A program made the translations under genes and the position numbers. A stretch of 64,000 nucleotides of DNA, from NCBI GenBank assembly GCA_030267565.1, contig BRXU01000052.1:186001-250000 (forward strand), in the 5' to 3' direction. Origin of the DNA: Pleodorina starrii. Taxonomy: Eukaryota > Chlorophyta > Chlorophyceae > Chlamydomonadales > Volvocaceae. Below, piece by piece: positions 1 through 11,437 of the stretch (position 1 is the stretch's first letter; each line of letters starts with the position of its first letter). The notes beneath the pieces were generated by a model. That model did not search any database. It worked only from the letters and a program-made list of their open reading frames with translations, and was not told the DNA's origin.

Positions 1-3000
1 GCCGACCACCGTTATCGCCGGGAAGCCCCGCCCCCGCCCCCGCCGCTGCCGCTGCTGTGTCGGTCCCCAGCGCCGAGGCGGCTGCCGCCGTGGGCGCAGC
101 GGGCTGGTCGTGCCCGGAGCCTCCCTGACCCGGCTGCGGCTCCAGAAGCGCGAGGTGCGAAGCGGCCGCGGCATTAGCAGCGGCGGGGGTTGCGGCAGGG
201 GTTGCTTTAGGGGAGACTGTCGCCGGTGGTGCGGCCAGCGTGTTGTTCGGGGGCTGTTCCTGCAGTGGCTGTGCCGGGCTGGCTCCTGAGGGTGGGGGTC
301 GGGGAGGAAAGGGTCGGTCGGCACACGGGCGCGGGGGCGGGGTCGCGGGCGGGCGGGCGGGCGGGCGGGCGCGGCGCGGCGCGGCGCAGCTTGTTTGGGC
401 AGGACTGGGAACGGCCTTTCGGTGTAGCCGGCTCAGGGGACAGGGTGCCGCAGACGACGTGACCGCGTGCAGTGCAGTACAGTGCAGTGCAGTACAGTGA
501 CCAGTGAGGTTTGCAGCAGGTGTACGGGCCCCCTCTAGCGGGTGTGCAGAGCGCCCAAACCCTGCATGATCAGCCCACCCACCCATCCGCCCCTTCACCC
601 CGCGCGAGTCACGACCTCGTCCCCTTCCCCCACCTCCAACGGAGAGCCGAGTCGGCGGCCAGACTCCCACAGCCACCGCCCCCGCCCCCGCCTGCTCCTG
701 CTCCAGTTCCTGCCTCGGAAGCTCCTGCCCAAACAACTCCTGCTCCTGCCTCCCTTGCTCCTGCCTCCCTTGCTCCTGCGGAAGGCCCACACCCGATCCT
801 GGCCCGCTCGGCCCCGGGATCTGCCCGGACTCCCGCTCCGAAACCGCATCCGCGGCCCGCTCGAGGAGCTGCAGGTCGCTGCCGCCGCCGGGCAGCTGCG
901 GAGCGATGTGCTCCGATGGAGGCGACCGCGACCGCTGGCCTTGAGGTCCCGGCTGCGGCTGTGGCTGCGGCAGTGGCTGTGGCTGTGGCAGCAGCTGGGG
1001 ATGGGACGGGGATTGGGGCTGCGCTCCGCCCTCGTCTGCCGGGGCTGGGGCGGGTGCCGAAGGAGGGCCCCGTTTCTCCCGCTCTTGCTCCCGCTCCCGC
1101 TGGTTGCTGGGGCGCGGCTGGGACTTTGGGGGCCTGGATCGGGGCTGGGACTGCTGCTGCTGCGGCTGCTGCTGCGGCTGCTGCTGCGGCTGCTGCTGCG
1201 GCTGCTGCTGCTGCTGGTGGGACGGTAGCGCAGCCAGGCGCTGGGAGCGGCGGTGGCCGTGCGAGCGCGACTCATCGCCGTCGCCCTCCGCCCCCGCGCC
1301 CCCGCTCCCTGCCTCCGCCGCCACGCCCATCGCCTGCGCCCTCGCGCCCCTGGCGGACACCCTCCCCCGCCCACCGGCCGAGCCCTGCGCTGCACCGCTG
1401 CCATTACCACCACCACCACCACCGCCACCGCCATCACTACCGCCGTCACTGCCGCCGCCGCTGCGGCGGCGCAACCCCTCCACCGCGCCCCCGCGCCGCG
1501 CGGACGGGCCGCTGGACCCAGGCACGCACGCGGACGCGGACGCGGGCGGCGAGCAGGGCGCGGGGGCCCCGGTGGGGCCGGCGTCCGGGCTGGTGCTCAG
1601 GCGCAGCAGCAGCCGCGGCAGGCAGCCCGCACCCGCCTCCTGCTCCTCCTCAGGCTGCTCCGCTGCCGCAGGCCGCTGCTGGACCCCCAGCTGCTGGCCC
1701 CCCTGCTGCTGCTGGTGGTGGTGGCTGTGGCTGTGCTGCCCTGGTGGCCATGTGTCCCAGCCTACCAGGTGGTACCGCCGGGCGGCTGCCAGCTGTGTGA
1801 ACTCGTCGCAGGTGATGTGGGTGAGGCTGCAGCGGGAGCGGCCCGAGGTGCGGGCGGCGACCCCCTCGTGCAGCAGCGACCCGTCCACCTCCACCTGTGG
1901 CGGGAAAAAGGGGGTGCGGGGAGGGGAGGGGGTGCGGCGATTGCGGATGAGAGCCGGGAACTGAACAACCGCCGCCGACAACGACTATACTGAATCACCA
2001 CTGCCGAACAACCGACAATAACTGAACAACCGCTACAGGCAAATAACTGAACAACCACTGCCTATACCGTACGTGGATAACCTCCCTCCCCGCCCCGCAT
2101 ATTAGATTCTCAGATCTCAGCTGGGCTGTGTCACTCACCCGGACCAGCAGCCTGCCGTCATCGCTGCCGCCGCTGCCGCCCTTTCCGCCTTTGACGCCAC
2201 TGCCGCTGCCGCCGGCGCCGTCGGCCCCGGGCGAGGTGTTGCTGTTGTTGCCCAGGAGCAGTCGCAGCTGCGCCGTGGGGATGCTCACTCCCTTGTCGCC
2301 CAGCAGCGGCAGCCTGTCGCGAGGCGAGGAGGGGCCAGCAGGCGGCCTCGGCGGCCTGGGCTGCGAGCGCGCCGACTGCGACCGCTGCGGCTGCTGCCGT
2401 GGCTGTTCCTGCGGCGGCGGCGGCGGCTGTTGCTGCTGCGGCTGTGGCTGCTGTTGTGACGGCTGCTGTGGCTGTGGCTGCTGCTGCGGCTGCTGTGGCT
2501 GCGGCTGCTGTGGCTGCTGCGGCTCCTGTTGTGACGGCTGCTGCGGCTGCTGCTGCAGCAGCTGTGGCTGTTGCTGTGGCGGCAGTTGCGGCTGCTGTGG
2601 CGGCAGCTGTGGCTGTTGCTGTGGCGGCGGTTGCGGCTGCTGTGGCGGCTGCGGCTGCTGTGGCTGTTGCTGCGGCTGCGGCGGCGGCGGCGGTTGCGGC
2701 TGCGGCAGCTGTGGCTGTTGCTGCTGCTGCGGCGGCGGCGGCGGCGGCGGTTGCGGCTGCGGCAGCTGTGGCTGCTGTTGTGACGGTGGCTGCGGCTCTG
2801 GCTCCGACCGACGCGGCGACTGGGGCTGGGGCTGCTGACGTCGGCGCGTCCTGTCAGGCCCGCTCACCGCGCCGCCACCATCGCTGGGCGCGTTCCCCGA
2901 GGCGGAGGCGGAGGCGCCGCCGCCGGCGACGGAGGCGCCGCCTGCGCCCTGCGACAGTCTGGCCTGTCGCCGGGTTGTGACCCCGACCCCTGGCTGCGCC

Positions 3001-6000
3001 TCCTCCTGCCCCTCCGCGCCGCCGCTCGAGTCGCGGCGGCGCTTCCTAGCACGCCCGCCCTCACCCGCCGGTGAGCCGGGCAAGGCTGGCGGCTGCGAGT
3101 CCTCGGCAGCAGCAGCAGCAGCAGCCGGGGCCGGGGCCGGGGCCGGGGTCGGGGTCGGAGCCAGCGGCGGCGGCGGCGGCGCCACAGCCGCCCTGAGCTC
3201 GCCGCGGAAGGGGTTGCGGCGGGGCAGCCGGGCAGTCATCGGCAGTGGCGGAACCGTCACCGCCGCCGCGAGCGCCGATGCTCCCATGTCCGTCTTCTGG
3301 CCGTCTGCCGGAGGCAGCCCGACCGCCAGCGGCGGCGGCGGCGGCAGCGGCAGCGGCGGCTGGTGCAGCAGGCCTACCGGCTGATGATCGCGCGGCAGCT
3401 GGCTCAGCGCTGACGGCTCCGCCGCCGCCACTGCCGCCGTTGGCGGCAGAGGCCCGTGCTGGGCCGCCGTCGGCGCGGCAGGCTCCGCCGCCGTCGGAGG
3501 CGGCGGCGGCGGCGCATGCGCGTCGTCGGCACGGCTGCACCCTGCGCCCACGTCCGCGTGCGTGACAGTCCCCCCCACCTGCTGCTGCTCCTCCACCTCC
3601 TCGACCGTCGCCGCCGCCCCCCCCTCTTCTGCCGCCGCCGCTGCCACCGCCTCTGCCAACGGCGCCGCTGGCGTAGCAGCCGCACCTCCTGCCACCGCCG
3701 CAGGCACATCTTCTCCCGCCGCCGCCAGCTCTGCGGCTCCGTCCTCGACGGCAGGCTCGTCCTGAAGCTCCCCCAAGGTCAGCACCAGGTCCAACGCCTC
3801 GGCCTCGGACTCGAAATCGGGTTCTGCGGCCTCCTCATGCGCCTCCTGCGACGCGTCCGCACCGACCCCGACATCCGACGCCGCGACGGCCGCCGCCGCC
3901 GCGCCTCCGCGCCCCCCTTCCCCCGCCTCCCCGCCGGCGGCGGCGCCATCGGAACCAGCCCCGCGAGCGGCAGCGGCAGCGCCGCCGTCGATCGGAGCAG
4001 CGGCGGCCTGCGCGGCGATGTCGCCGCTGGCGGCGGCGGCGGCTGCGCACCCGGCGGCACCCCCCCTGGCGTCGCCTGCCGCCAGCTCATCCCAGGGGAC
4101 CACGACGTTGGACCACAGCGTGGGGACGTTGAGGGGGCCCGCTTTCGGCAGGCCGCGTTGGCCCGAGCTGGACCTGCTGCGCAGGCTGCAGCCGCCGCCG
4201 CCGCCGGAGCCTGCCGAGCGGCCCGAGGCGCCAGAGGTGGCGTGGGCCAGTCGACGTGCCTGGACGCCACCGCCTCCGCCGCCTCCGCCGCTGCCACTGC
4301 CGGCGCTGGCCGAGCCGCTTCCGCCGCTGCTTTCTCTGCTGAGGCTGAGGCTGCGGTGGCGCTCCGGTGCACCGGCCAACCGCCGCGGAGGCGGCTGCCG
4401 CGCCTCCACCTGCGCCTCCACCTGCGCCTCCACCTCCGCCGATGTCATGGCACCGGCACCGGCTGCAGGACCGGCCGCGGCGGCGTCCGGACTCGCGGCA
4501 GCGCCACCAGGGGGGGCACCGGCAGGTCTGGCCGGGGCCGGGGCGCCGGGACCGGCCGCGGCGTCAGGCAGCGCCGCCGGCCGCCCTTCGCCGGGAGCGG
4601 CGTCAGCGTCGGGGAGCGCGCTTTCGGCGGCAACTCTGGCGGCGGCTCTGCCAAAGGGGCTTCTTGCTGCTGATGCTGCTGTTGCTGGAGCGGCCCCTCC
4701 GCCACCTCCCTCGCCGCCAAACGGTGCAGGTGCAGTCCCCGCTGCCTCGCCCGAGCCGCCCGTCTCGGCACCGGCGGCCCGCAGGGACGCGGCGCCGGCA
4801 CGCGACCGCTCGCGGCCCGGCGGGTCGCCCGGCGGAGCGGCCGCTGCGTCCCTGCGGGCCGCTGCGGAAGCGCCGCTGGTCGGCGCAGCATCGCGCGCCT
4901 CCTCCTCCGCGGGCTCGCAGGCGGCGGCGGTGCTCCCCGCCGCCGCCGCGACACCCGCACCCGCACCCCCGACATCGGTACCGGCACATCCTGCATCGGC
5001 ACCCCCTGCAACAGCTTCCGCTTCAATGGCATCCGCTGCAACGGCGTACCCTACAACCGCATTTGCTGCAGGCGCGACTGCGGCGGCAGTAGAGCCAGCA
5101 TCGGCCGTGGCGGCGCCCGCTTCCGGCGCAACGGCGGGTCCAGCCTCGCCCGCGGCGGCTGGGATCCTCGAGGGCTCCGCTTCGTGACGCCGAGGTGACG
5201 GCTTCGCCACTGCCGCTGGCGCACCGCCGCGCGCCTCCGACGGCGAGCCCTCCGCGGCCCCAGCGCGCTGCGAACCCACCACGACATCAACCACATCCAT
5301 GTCCACGTCCACGCCCGCAGATGGCCCCGCCACCGCCGGCTCCGCCTCCATCGCCTCAGCCGCTCCCTCTCCCACCGCCGGCGGCGCGTCCGCCGCCGCC
5401 GCCGCTGTTGCTGCTGCTCCAGCTGTGCCGGCAGCAGCGGCGGCGGTGGCGGCGGCGGCGTCTGCAGCAGGTGCAGGGGGTGGCACTGGCACAGGCGGCG
5501 GCGGCGGCGCAGGACCCAGGCCGTCTTCGTCACCCTCCAGCCGGGAAAGCGCACCGAGCCCGACCAGCTCCGCGGCGGCGGCGGCGGCGGCGGCCACCGG
5601 CGTCGCTGCCTGCTTCGTGCAAAGCCGCGCAAACATGCTGCCCTCCCTTGGGGCAGGCACAGCTGAAGCTTTGGGCGACGCGGCTGCTGCGTTGGCGGCG
5701 GCGGGTGCGTTGGCGGCGGCGGCGGCCGCGCAGGGCGCCTGCAAGGCGGCGCCGGCGGCGCCCGCCTCGCCGCTTGAGCCCCGCGACTCCGGGACCAGGG
5801 GCGCCGCGCGCACGGATTGCCGCTGCTGCTGCGGTGGCGGCGGCGGCAGGAGGACGGCAAACAGCCGGCGGGGCGGTGTTAGGCCACCACGGGAGGGGAC
5901 ATTATAGGTGGCAGCATTGTGTCAACATCCGGGGAGCTGTCGGGCCCAGCAGCAGCAGCGACGACATCAGCGAGGGACCATCCAGCTGCACTGTAGCGGT

Positions 6001-8742
6001 CGCAAGCCAACATAATAGCCAAACCCTCTGCGCCGCCGCCGGCGGTGCATCCAGACCACCCCACCCCATCCCACCCGAGCCGCAACGACAGCACAACCAC
6101 ATCGCAGCGGCGCCTGCGGGTCTGTGACTGCCCCCTATCGCACCGCAACCGCAGCTAGCGCTGCCGGCCATGCCGCAAAACTCACCTGGCCTGCCGGCCC
6201 ATTGCCCGTGGGGATGAGCTCCGGAACCGCCTCCGCGACCTGGCCCGCAGACCCCGGCCCCATCGCCGCTACGTCGGTGCACGCCGGCACCTGGGCTCCG
6301 CTGCCGTCGTCGCCTGGAGCATCGCTACCGCGGCCTCCGTCGCCGCCGGGGGCTGCAGCAGCGACGGCCGTGAACACCTCACCCGCCACCGCCCCAGCAC
6401 CAGCAGCAGCCCCAGCAGCTGCATCTGCATGAGTTGCCGCCGGGGCGTCCGTGCCGACGTCGCCAGCGCCGGCGCCCGCGTCGCTGGTCCGAGCACAAGT
6501 GGCCGCCGCGCTGCCGTCCGCCGCCGTCGCGGCCTTGGCGCCCTGCCGCCGGATCCTGCTCTGCCCGAATTTCCCCGCCACCGGCACCGCGGTCTGCCCC
6601 GTGGCCCTCCGCTGCTCCTCGTCCGCCGGCGCCGTTGCCGCCGGTGCTGCCGCCGACGCCGCTGCTGCCGACGGCACTGTTGCCGCCGGCACCGCTGCCG
6701 CCGGTGCTGTCTCCGCAGGGGCAGCCGCCGCCGGTGCTGCCGCTGCCGGTGCTGCTGCTGTTGCCGGCGCTGCCTCCGCCGGTGCTGCCGCCGCCGGTGC
6801 CGCCGCCGCCGGGGCTGCTGCCGCCGGTGCTGCTGCTGTTGCCGGCGCTGCCTCCGCCGGCGCTGTTGCCGTCGGCACCGCTGCCGTCGGGGCTGCTGCC
6901 GCCGCCGGTGCTGCCCCATTGTCAGCCTCCTGCAGCGGCCGCCCACTGCTGACGCGAGGGGACCAGCCTGCCGGGTGCTCCGCCAGCCGTGTACCCGGTC
7001 CGTCCACTTGATCTGCAGCACCAGTAGCAGCACCAGCGCCACCTGTTGTCGGAGCGGCAACAGCTGCGGCGGCGGCGGCGGAACCTCCGCTCCCGCCCCC
7101 GTCCCTACTTCCGCCGCCGTCGTCAGGCTCTGCACCTGCCGTCTCAGCCGGCAACGACCAGCGGCTGACTCGCCGTCCCCGCCCTCCCCACCGCTCCTCA
7201 GCTCCTCCGCCCGCAGCACCTGGAGCATCCGGCCGGGGACTTCCGCCAATCGAATAGGGGGCCTTGGGCCTCGCGCTGCGATGCAGGATGCCAGCCACGG
7301 GTGGCGGCGCCACAGGCGGCCGTCCCTGCGCCCCCGCTGAGCCCCCGGGCAGCTCCCCCCGGCGCGACAGCCCCACCTCTGAGGCGGTGCCCCGGCTCTG
7401 CCCCTGCGCCTGCCCCGCCTCCGACGGCGCCCGCGGCTGCGGCGGCGGCCACTGCACCTCCTCCGCCGAGGTCCTCCTCTGGCTGCCGGCGGCGTAGGCG
7501 TCCTTGCCCGACGGCGCCGCCGCCGCTGCGCTCGGCGCGGTGCTGCGCGGCGCCGGCGGCGGCACCGGCGATGGGCAAGCGCGCGACGCCGGCTGCCGCG
7601 ACGGCGACAGCGGGCCGTCAGTTCCCGCCGGAGACGCATCAGGCGGCAGGTCCCACGTGTGCTGCTGCTGCTGCAAGGGGTGCGGGTTCGGGTGTGGCGA
7701 CGGCAGGGGGTTGGCCGGCGACGGGTCCCTGTATCGCTCCCCGCGGCTCTGGGACCGAGTCATCCTGCCATTCTCCGACCCTGTCTGCTGTGGTTGTGGC
7801 TGTGGCTGCGGCTGCGGCTGCTGTGACGGCGGGTGCGTTTGCATCCCCCAGCTGTTCGTCCCCGCAACTGCGGTGGGGCCACCCAAGGCGCCGTGCGTTG
7901 GCGCCGGCGGGTCAGGCCGACCCAGATGCCTCCGGTGTAGCCAACTGACCCCTCCCTCTCCCTCTCCCGCTCCGCTGCTGTCGCGCCGCCGCTGTGCCAT
8001 CGCTGCGGTTTCTCCTTTGCTGCCGCCTCCGCTGTCGCTCCCGCGGCGAGAAGACGGGTCGTTCGTGGGCCGGGGCTGTGGCGACGATCCGCGCGACGGG
8101 CCCCGCGCCGAGCGCTCGAGCGCGGCCAGGACGCGTGATGGCAGGTCCATCAGCACCGCTGTCGCTTCTGCGGCGCGAGTCTGCGGCCTCGACGGCAATG
8201 GCAGTTGCTGCGGCGACCGGCCAGTTGACTGGGGCGAGCGGAGCGGCGACGAGACGGGCGTCGCGCGGCCGTCACGACGCGACCATTCGCCGCCGCGCTC
8301 CGCATCGCGCCCCGTGTCCGCGCCGCGCCTGTCGTCCCGACCCCGGCCGCCACCGTCACCGCCAGCCCTGCCCTCCCGGCTGCTGCTCCGCCGCCTCCTG
8401 TCCACGTCCGGGGAGCGCCCGCCATATCTGTTTCGCGGGCAACGGTTGCGTGATCTGGATCGGGATTTGGATCGGGACTTGGATGGGGATCTGGACCTCG
8501 ACTTGGTCCTGGATCGACGTCGTGCCGGCAGCGACCGCGACGGCGAGCGGCCCCGGTTGGTGGCCTGCCGACGGTCTCGGTCACCGCCATCGCGCCCCCA
8601 ACCCGATTGCTGATTCCGCTGATGCGGACGCCACTGCTCCCGCCGCTGCTGGTCCACGTGATCCTCCTGGCCCCGTGGCCGTGCGTCCCCGCCGGCCTCC
8701 CTGTCGCGCGTCCGGCGGTCGGCGCCATATGGCGACTTGTGC
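1..8742 (-). CDS. Giant low-complexity protein with Arg/Ser-rich N-terminus, 3' end beyond window
   Basis: I do not recognise this protein. Three phase-0 blocks join cleanly on the minus strand: 8742-6186 (donor GTGAGT), 5828-2139 (acceptor CCACCGCAG, donor GTGAGT) and from 1894 (acceptor CCGCCACAG) leftwards. The last block may contain an in-phase, stop-free 339-nt intron (598-260) or read straight through to base 1. The first block opens with an SR/RS-rich segment like those of splicing-associated proteins. It is followed by Pro/Gly-rich and then Ala/Pro repeats. The second block has long Ala/Gly stretches and a Gln/Pro tract of about 150 residues (around 2780-2400). The third starts with a more ordinary patch (VEVDGSLLHEGV, then CSLTHITCDEFTQLAAARR) and returns to Gln-rich sequence. 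No ATG lies in frame before the upstream stop. An acceptor (GACAG) at 8743-8744 suggests that the start codon is in an unidentified upstream exon. At least 2,500 residues are implied. Strand choice rests on splice signals and polyGln; function is unknown. Confidence 0.6.
464..503. repeat. CAGTGCAGTA short tandem repeat
   Basis: Units of GCAGTGCAGTACAGT follow each other here. A related CAGTGCAGTG run recurs at 31578-31626. It lies within the stretch 260-598 that may be an intron of the giant low-complexity gene, which supports the intron reading. Confidence 0.7.
2390..2790. repeat. Gln/Pro-coding triplet repeat tract
   Basis: Imperfect GCTGYGGCTG-type triplets. On the minus strand they encode Gln/Pro repeats of the giant protein; on the plus strand they read as Cys/Gly or Ala/Val. 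The minus frame is preferred because it is in phase with both flanking splice sites. Confidence 0.8.
6650..6910. repeat. Ala/Pro-coding minisatellite inside the giant gene
   Basis: Degenerate GCCGCCGGTGCTGCC units of about 15 bp, including a near-exact longer duplication (around 6721-6790 against 6800-6870). They encode alternating Ala/Pro/Thr repeats in the first large exon of the minus-strand gene. Confidence 0.75.
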
Positions 8743-10674
8743 CTGTCATGCGGACGTGCGTTTGAAGCATGACAACATGGTGAGAGCTAAGAGGCGGGAC
8801 AGGAGCTTGGGGCGATTGTCGGGGTCTTGGACGAACTTAAGCTTTTGTACTCGCAGCTGTACCGGACACGCAACTCCCCTTACGTCGACAGGCAATCGAT
8901 TGCGCTCACGCTATCATCAGAACATAACGATTTTCCTGTATATGTACGCAGTGGGACGCCAAGTGGATTGAAACGCCTTACCCTGCCAAATCTGACATTG
9001 CCTCCCCAAGCTCTAGGTCCGGTGAGTGAACATGGCCGGCCAATGGGCTAGGATTTCACTGGCACAGAGTCTAGGCTCCTCAGAGCCGCTCCGCTACACA
9101 AAACTTGAGCCCGGTCCGGGCCCCGACCTTGTTTTGACAGCTACCGTATGCGAGTAGCTGCCCGGCCAAGGTGTAAGATTAGTTGAATCATGACTACTTG
9201 CAGCTCAGCTTGCTCCTTATGCGTTTGGTGTGAGCCATAGCATGGGCCGGATATTTTTAAACATATGCCTCGTAGCGTTTCCCCAAGGTGAAGGTACGAT
9301 AAATGCCTTGACCAAGCGTTCAAGTTAATGGTTTAATGAACCACGCCTTCAGCAGGCATGCAGGCAGGCTGCTACAGAGCGGTTGGCCATCGGCCTAACA
9401 GGAACTGACAACCCCCGACTCTGCCCGAGTGCGGGAGTGCCCGTACACCGCAGCTATTATCAGCAAACTGGCAAGCGGCATCCTACCGAAAAGTCGATCC
9501 GGTTCCTGTGTTCCATGTGAATGTAACTGGGGGGCGGGGCCATAAGTTACGCACTTGCGCACGCTGACCCTTAACATCATTTTCGCCTACTCTCAAAGCG
9601 CTGCGCCTGTACTTCCAGAAACTTGCATCGGAGCCAAGCGGGTAGGCGGTGGAGATTCTGTTCACGGTTTGGTCGGTTGCCGCACGACCGATGGTCTTGC
9701 CCCGCGGCCGTCCCCTTGACTGTTCTCTTTTCTACACCCGCTTACATCCGTTTCGACGCTGGGTGGGAGCTGGGGATCATCCTGCTGAAACCCCAGCAAA
9801 CGGAGCGTCCCCTACCTTATCCAGCGGCAGGGAGAACCGAGTGAAAGCTGGTCAGCGTCGACCGGCCGGTTCAAGGAGTGCACCCGTTAAAGAGAGCAGC
9901 CAAACGTCAGTACGGGTAGCGCCCCATCCCTCATGTGGCCCCTAGCTCCCCAACAGGACAGAATCCCGCCCCCCCCCCTCATGCTGCCAGACCCGCCAGC
10001 TCTGCGGCTGTCCACATCCGCCCTCTTCAGGGACTCCCGGGACGTCCCGCAGGTTCGCCCGGCTCGCGCCAGCGCTGCGCTGCGGCTCTCCTTGCAGCCC
10101 ACCGCCTAATGAGGGAAGGGAAGGGGAGGACAGGAGGAGCCCTCTGGAGTCCTCTGGTTGTGACGGTAGGGAAGGCGGGGGCGGGGGCAGGCATGTCGCC
10201 CCACGGAGAGGAGGGGGTCCATTGCCCGGGTGTCAACCTCCACGACCGCCTTTCCCCGCCGACACCATGCTGCGCGACACGAGCTCGTCCCGGGGGAGGG
10301 GGGAAGGAGAGGCACTGCCGTTACTGGCCAGGCCCAGGATAACCCTAAAACCCACAACTTCCCCCGCGTTTATCCCCACCCCCGCGTGTACCCCCGCTGT
10401 TTGACAGATCTCACCAAACTGCGAAACGGCCGTGCGTGCCGGCAGCCCACCCGCGTCCTTTGGCTGACCACAGCTACAGAACGAGAGTTGTGGGCAATCC
10501 GCAGTGCACGGCGCAGATGTAGCTTGCGCTGTCGTACTGTACTGTACGACACTGCATTACTGAAGTCCATACACCCTGGTCATGCGAGGCGGCGCTTCAG
10601 CGGGTGCGGAGAGGGCGGCCCCAAGCCAAGCGGTATGCTGCAACAGCGCACGGCGGTGACGGCAGGTGCGCGCT
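8743..10674. other. Gene-poor interval
   Basis: GC falls relative to the flanking coding DNA and no ORF shows a recognisable domain. The first exon and promoter of the minus-strand giant gene must lie in its left part. A CCCTAAAAC motif at about 10343-10351 resembles the green-algal telomere unit but is single-copy. Confidence 0.5.
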
Positions 10675-11209
10675 GCTGTCGTGCACCGATGGTGTCGGTA
10701 CATTTCCGGGACAAATGCCCGGTGAGGGGCGGAGAGACGCTAGGAAGGACCCGCAAGCGTATCCGGACGTATCTCCATCTCATGGGAGATATTTCGGTCG
10801 TACTGCTCGTCCAATCGAGCTTCTACCTAGGCGCGAGCGCTTCCTGCTGGAAGCGCTTCGCTTGGTCATGACGATGCCTGAAGATAAATGATTCTGTAAC
10901 ACACGGTCAGATCCTCGGCAGCGACACTCGCTGTGGCATTAGCCCAAGCCGCCACAATGATGCTTCACATGCACTAGCGCGGCGCCGGCCAGGCCTGATC
11001 AACCTGGCTGGCTGCCCTATCGCTTGTGCATTCTAGTAGTATGCTCAGCAACACTGTCGCTCGCGCGTGCGTAGGCGCCGAGCTCGGACCTCACGCTAGG
11101 AAGAAGGAGCGCGGCCTCGCCCCAGCGGTCAGGCTTCGAGGCCAGTACTGGATGCAGTGGGCCCGGCTGTAGTCCAGCTGCTGTCGCGCACGCCCCGCGC
11201 GAGCCCACA
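10675..11209 (+). repeat. Left inverted arm of foldback element
   Basis: Reverse complement of 13577-14111 with a few substitutions, for example ATGACGATGCCTG here against ATGACAATGCCTG in the other arm. The outer boundary is sharp: base 10674 no longer pairs. Confidence 0.85.
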
Positions 11210-11437
11210 CCAAGCGAAGCCAAGCCATTGCGGACGTCCGCGAGCGGCTTTCGGGCTTCGGCACCTAGCTGAGGTCTGCAGACCATAGCTAGGTGTTAAT
11301 TCCCAACGGCACGCACGCCGTTTGGACGGTAGCCGCGAGAGCTGCCACATCGCTGCCACATCACGGAGCAGCTCAGGACCTAGGCCAGGTCCTCGCGCCA
11401 CGAGGCGCTCATCACGCTGGAGGCTTTACAAGACGCA

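Noticed and set aside
511..1800. Long plus-strand ORFs (429 aa and others) opposite the third block of the giant gene
   Set aside because: Open only because GC-rich triplet repeats lack stops. The minus frame is in phase with a clean acceptor at 1894 and encodes polyGln; the plus frames encode Arg/Pro/His junk with no splice support.
2128..2980. Plus-strand Cys/Gly-rich and Ala/Val-rich ORFs
   Set aside because: Reverse-strand reading of the Gln/Pro tract; no domain and no initiation context.
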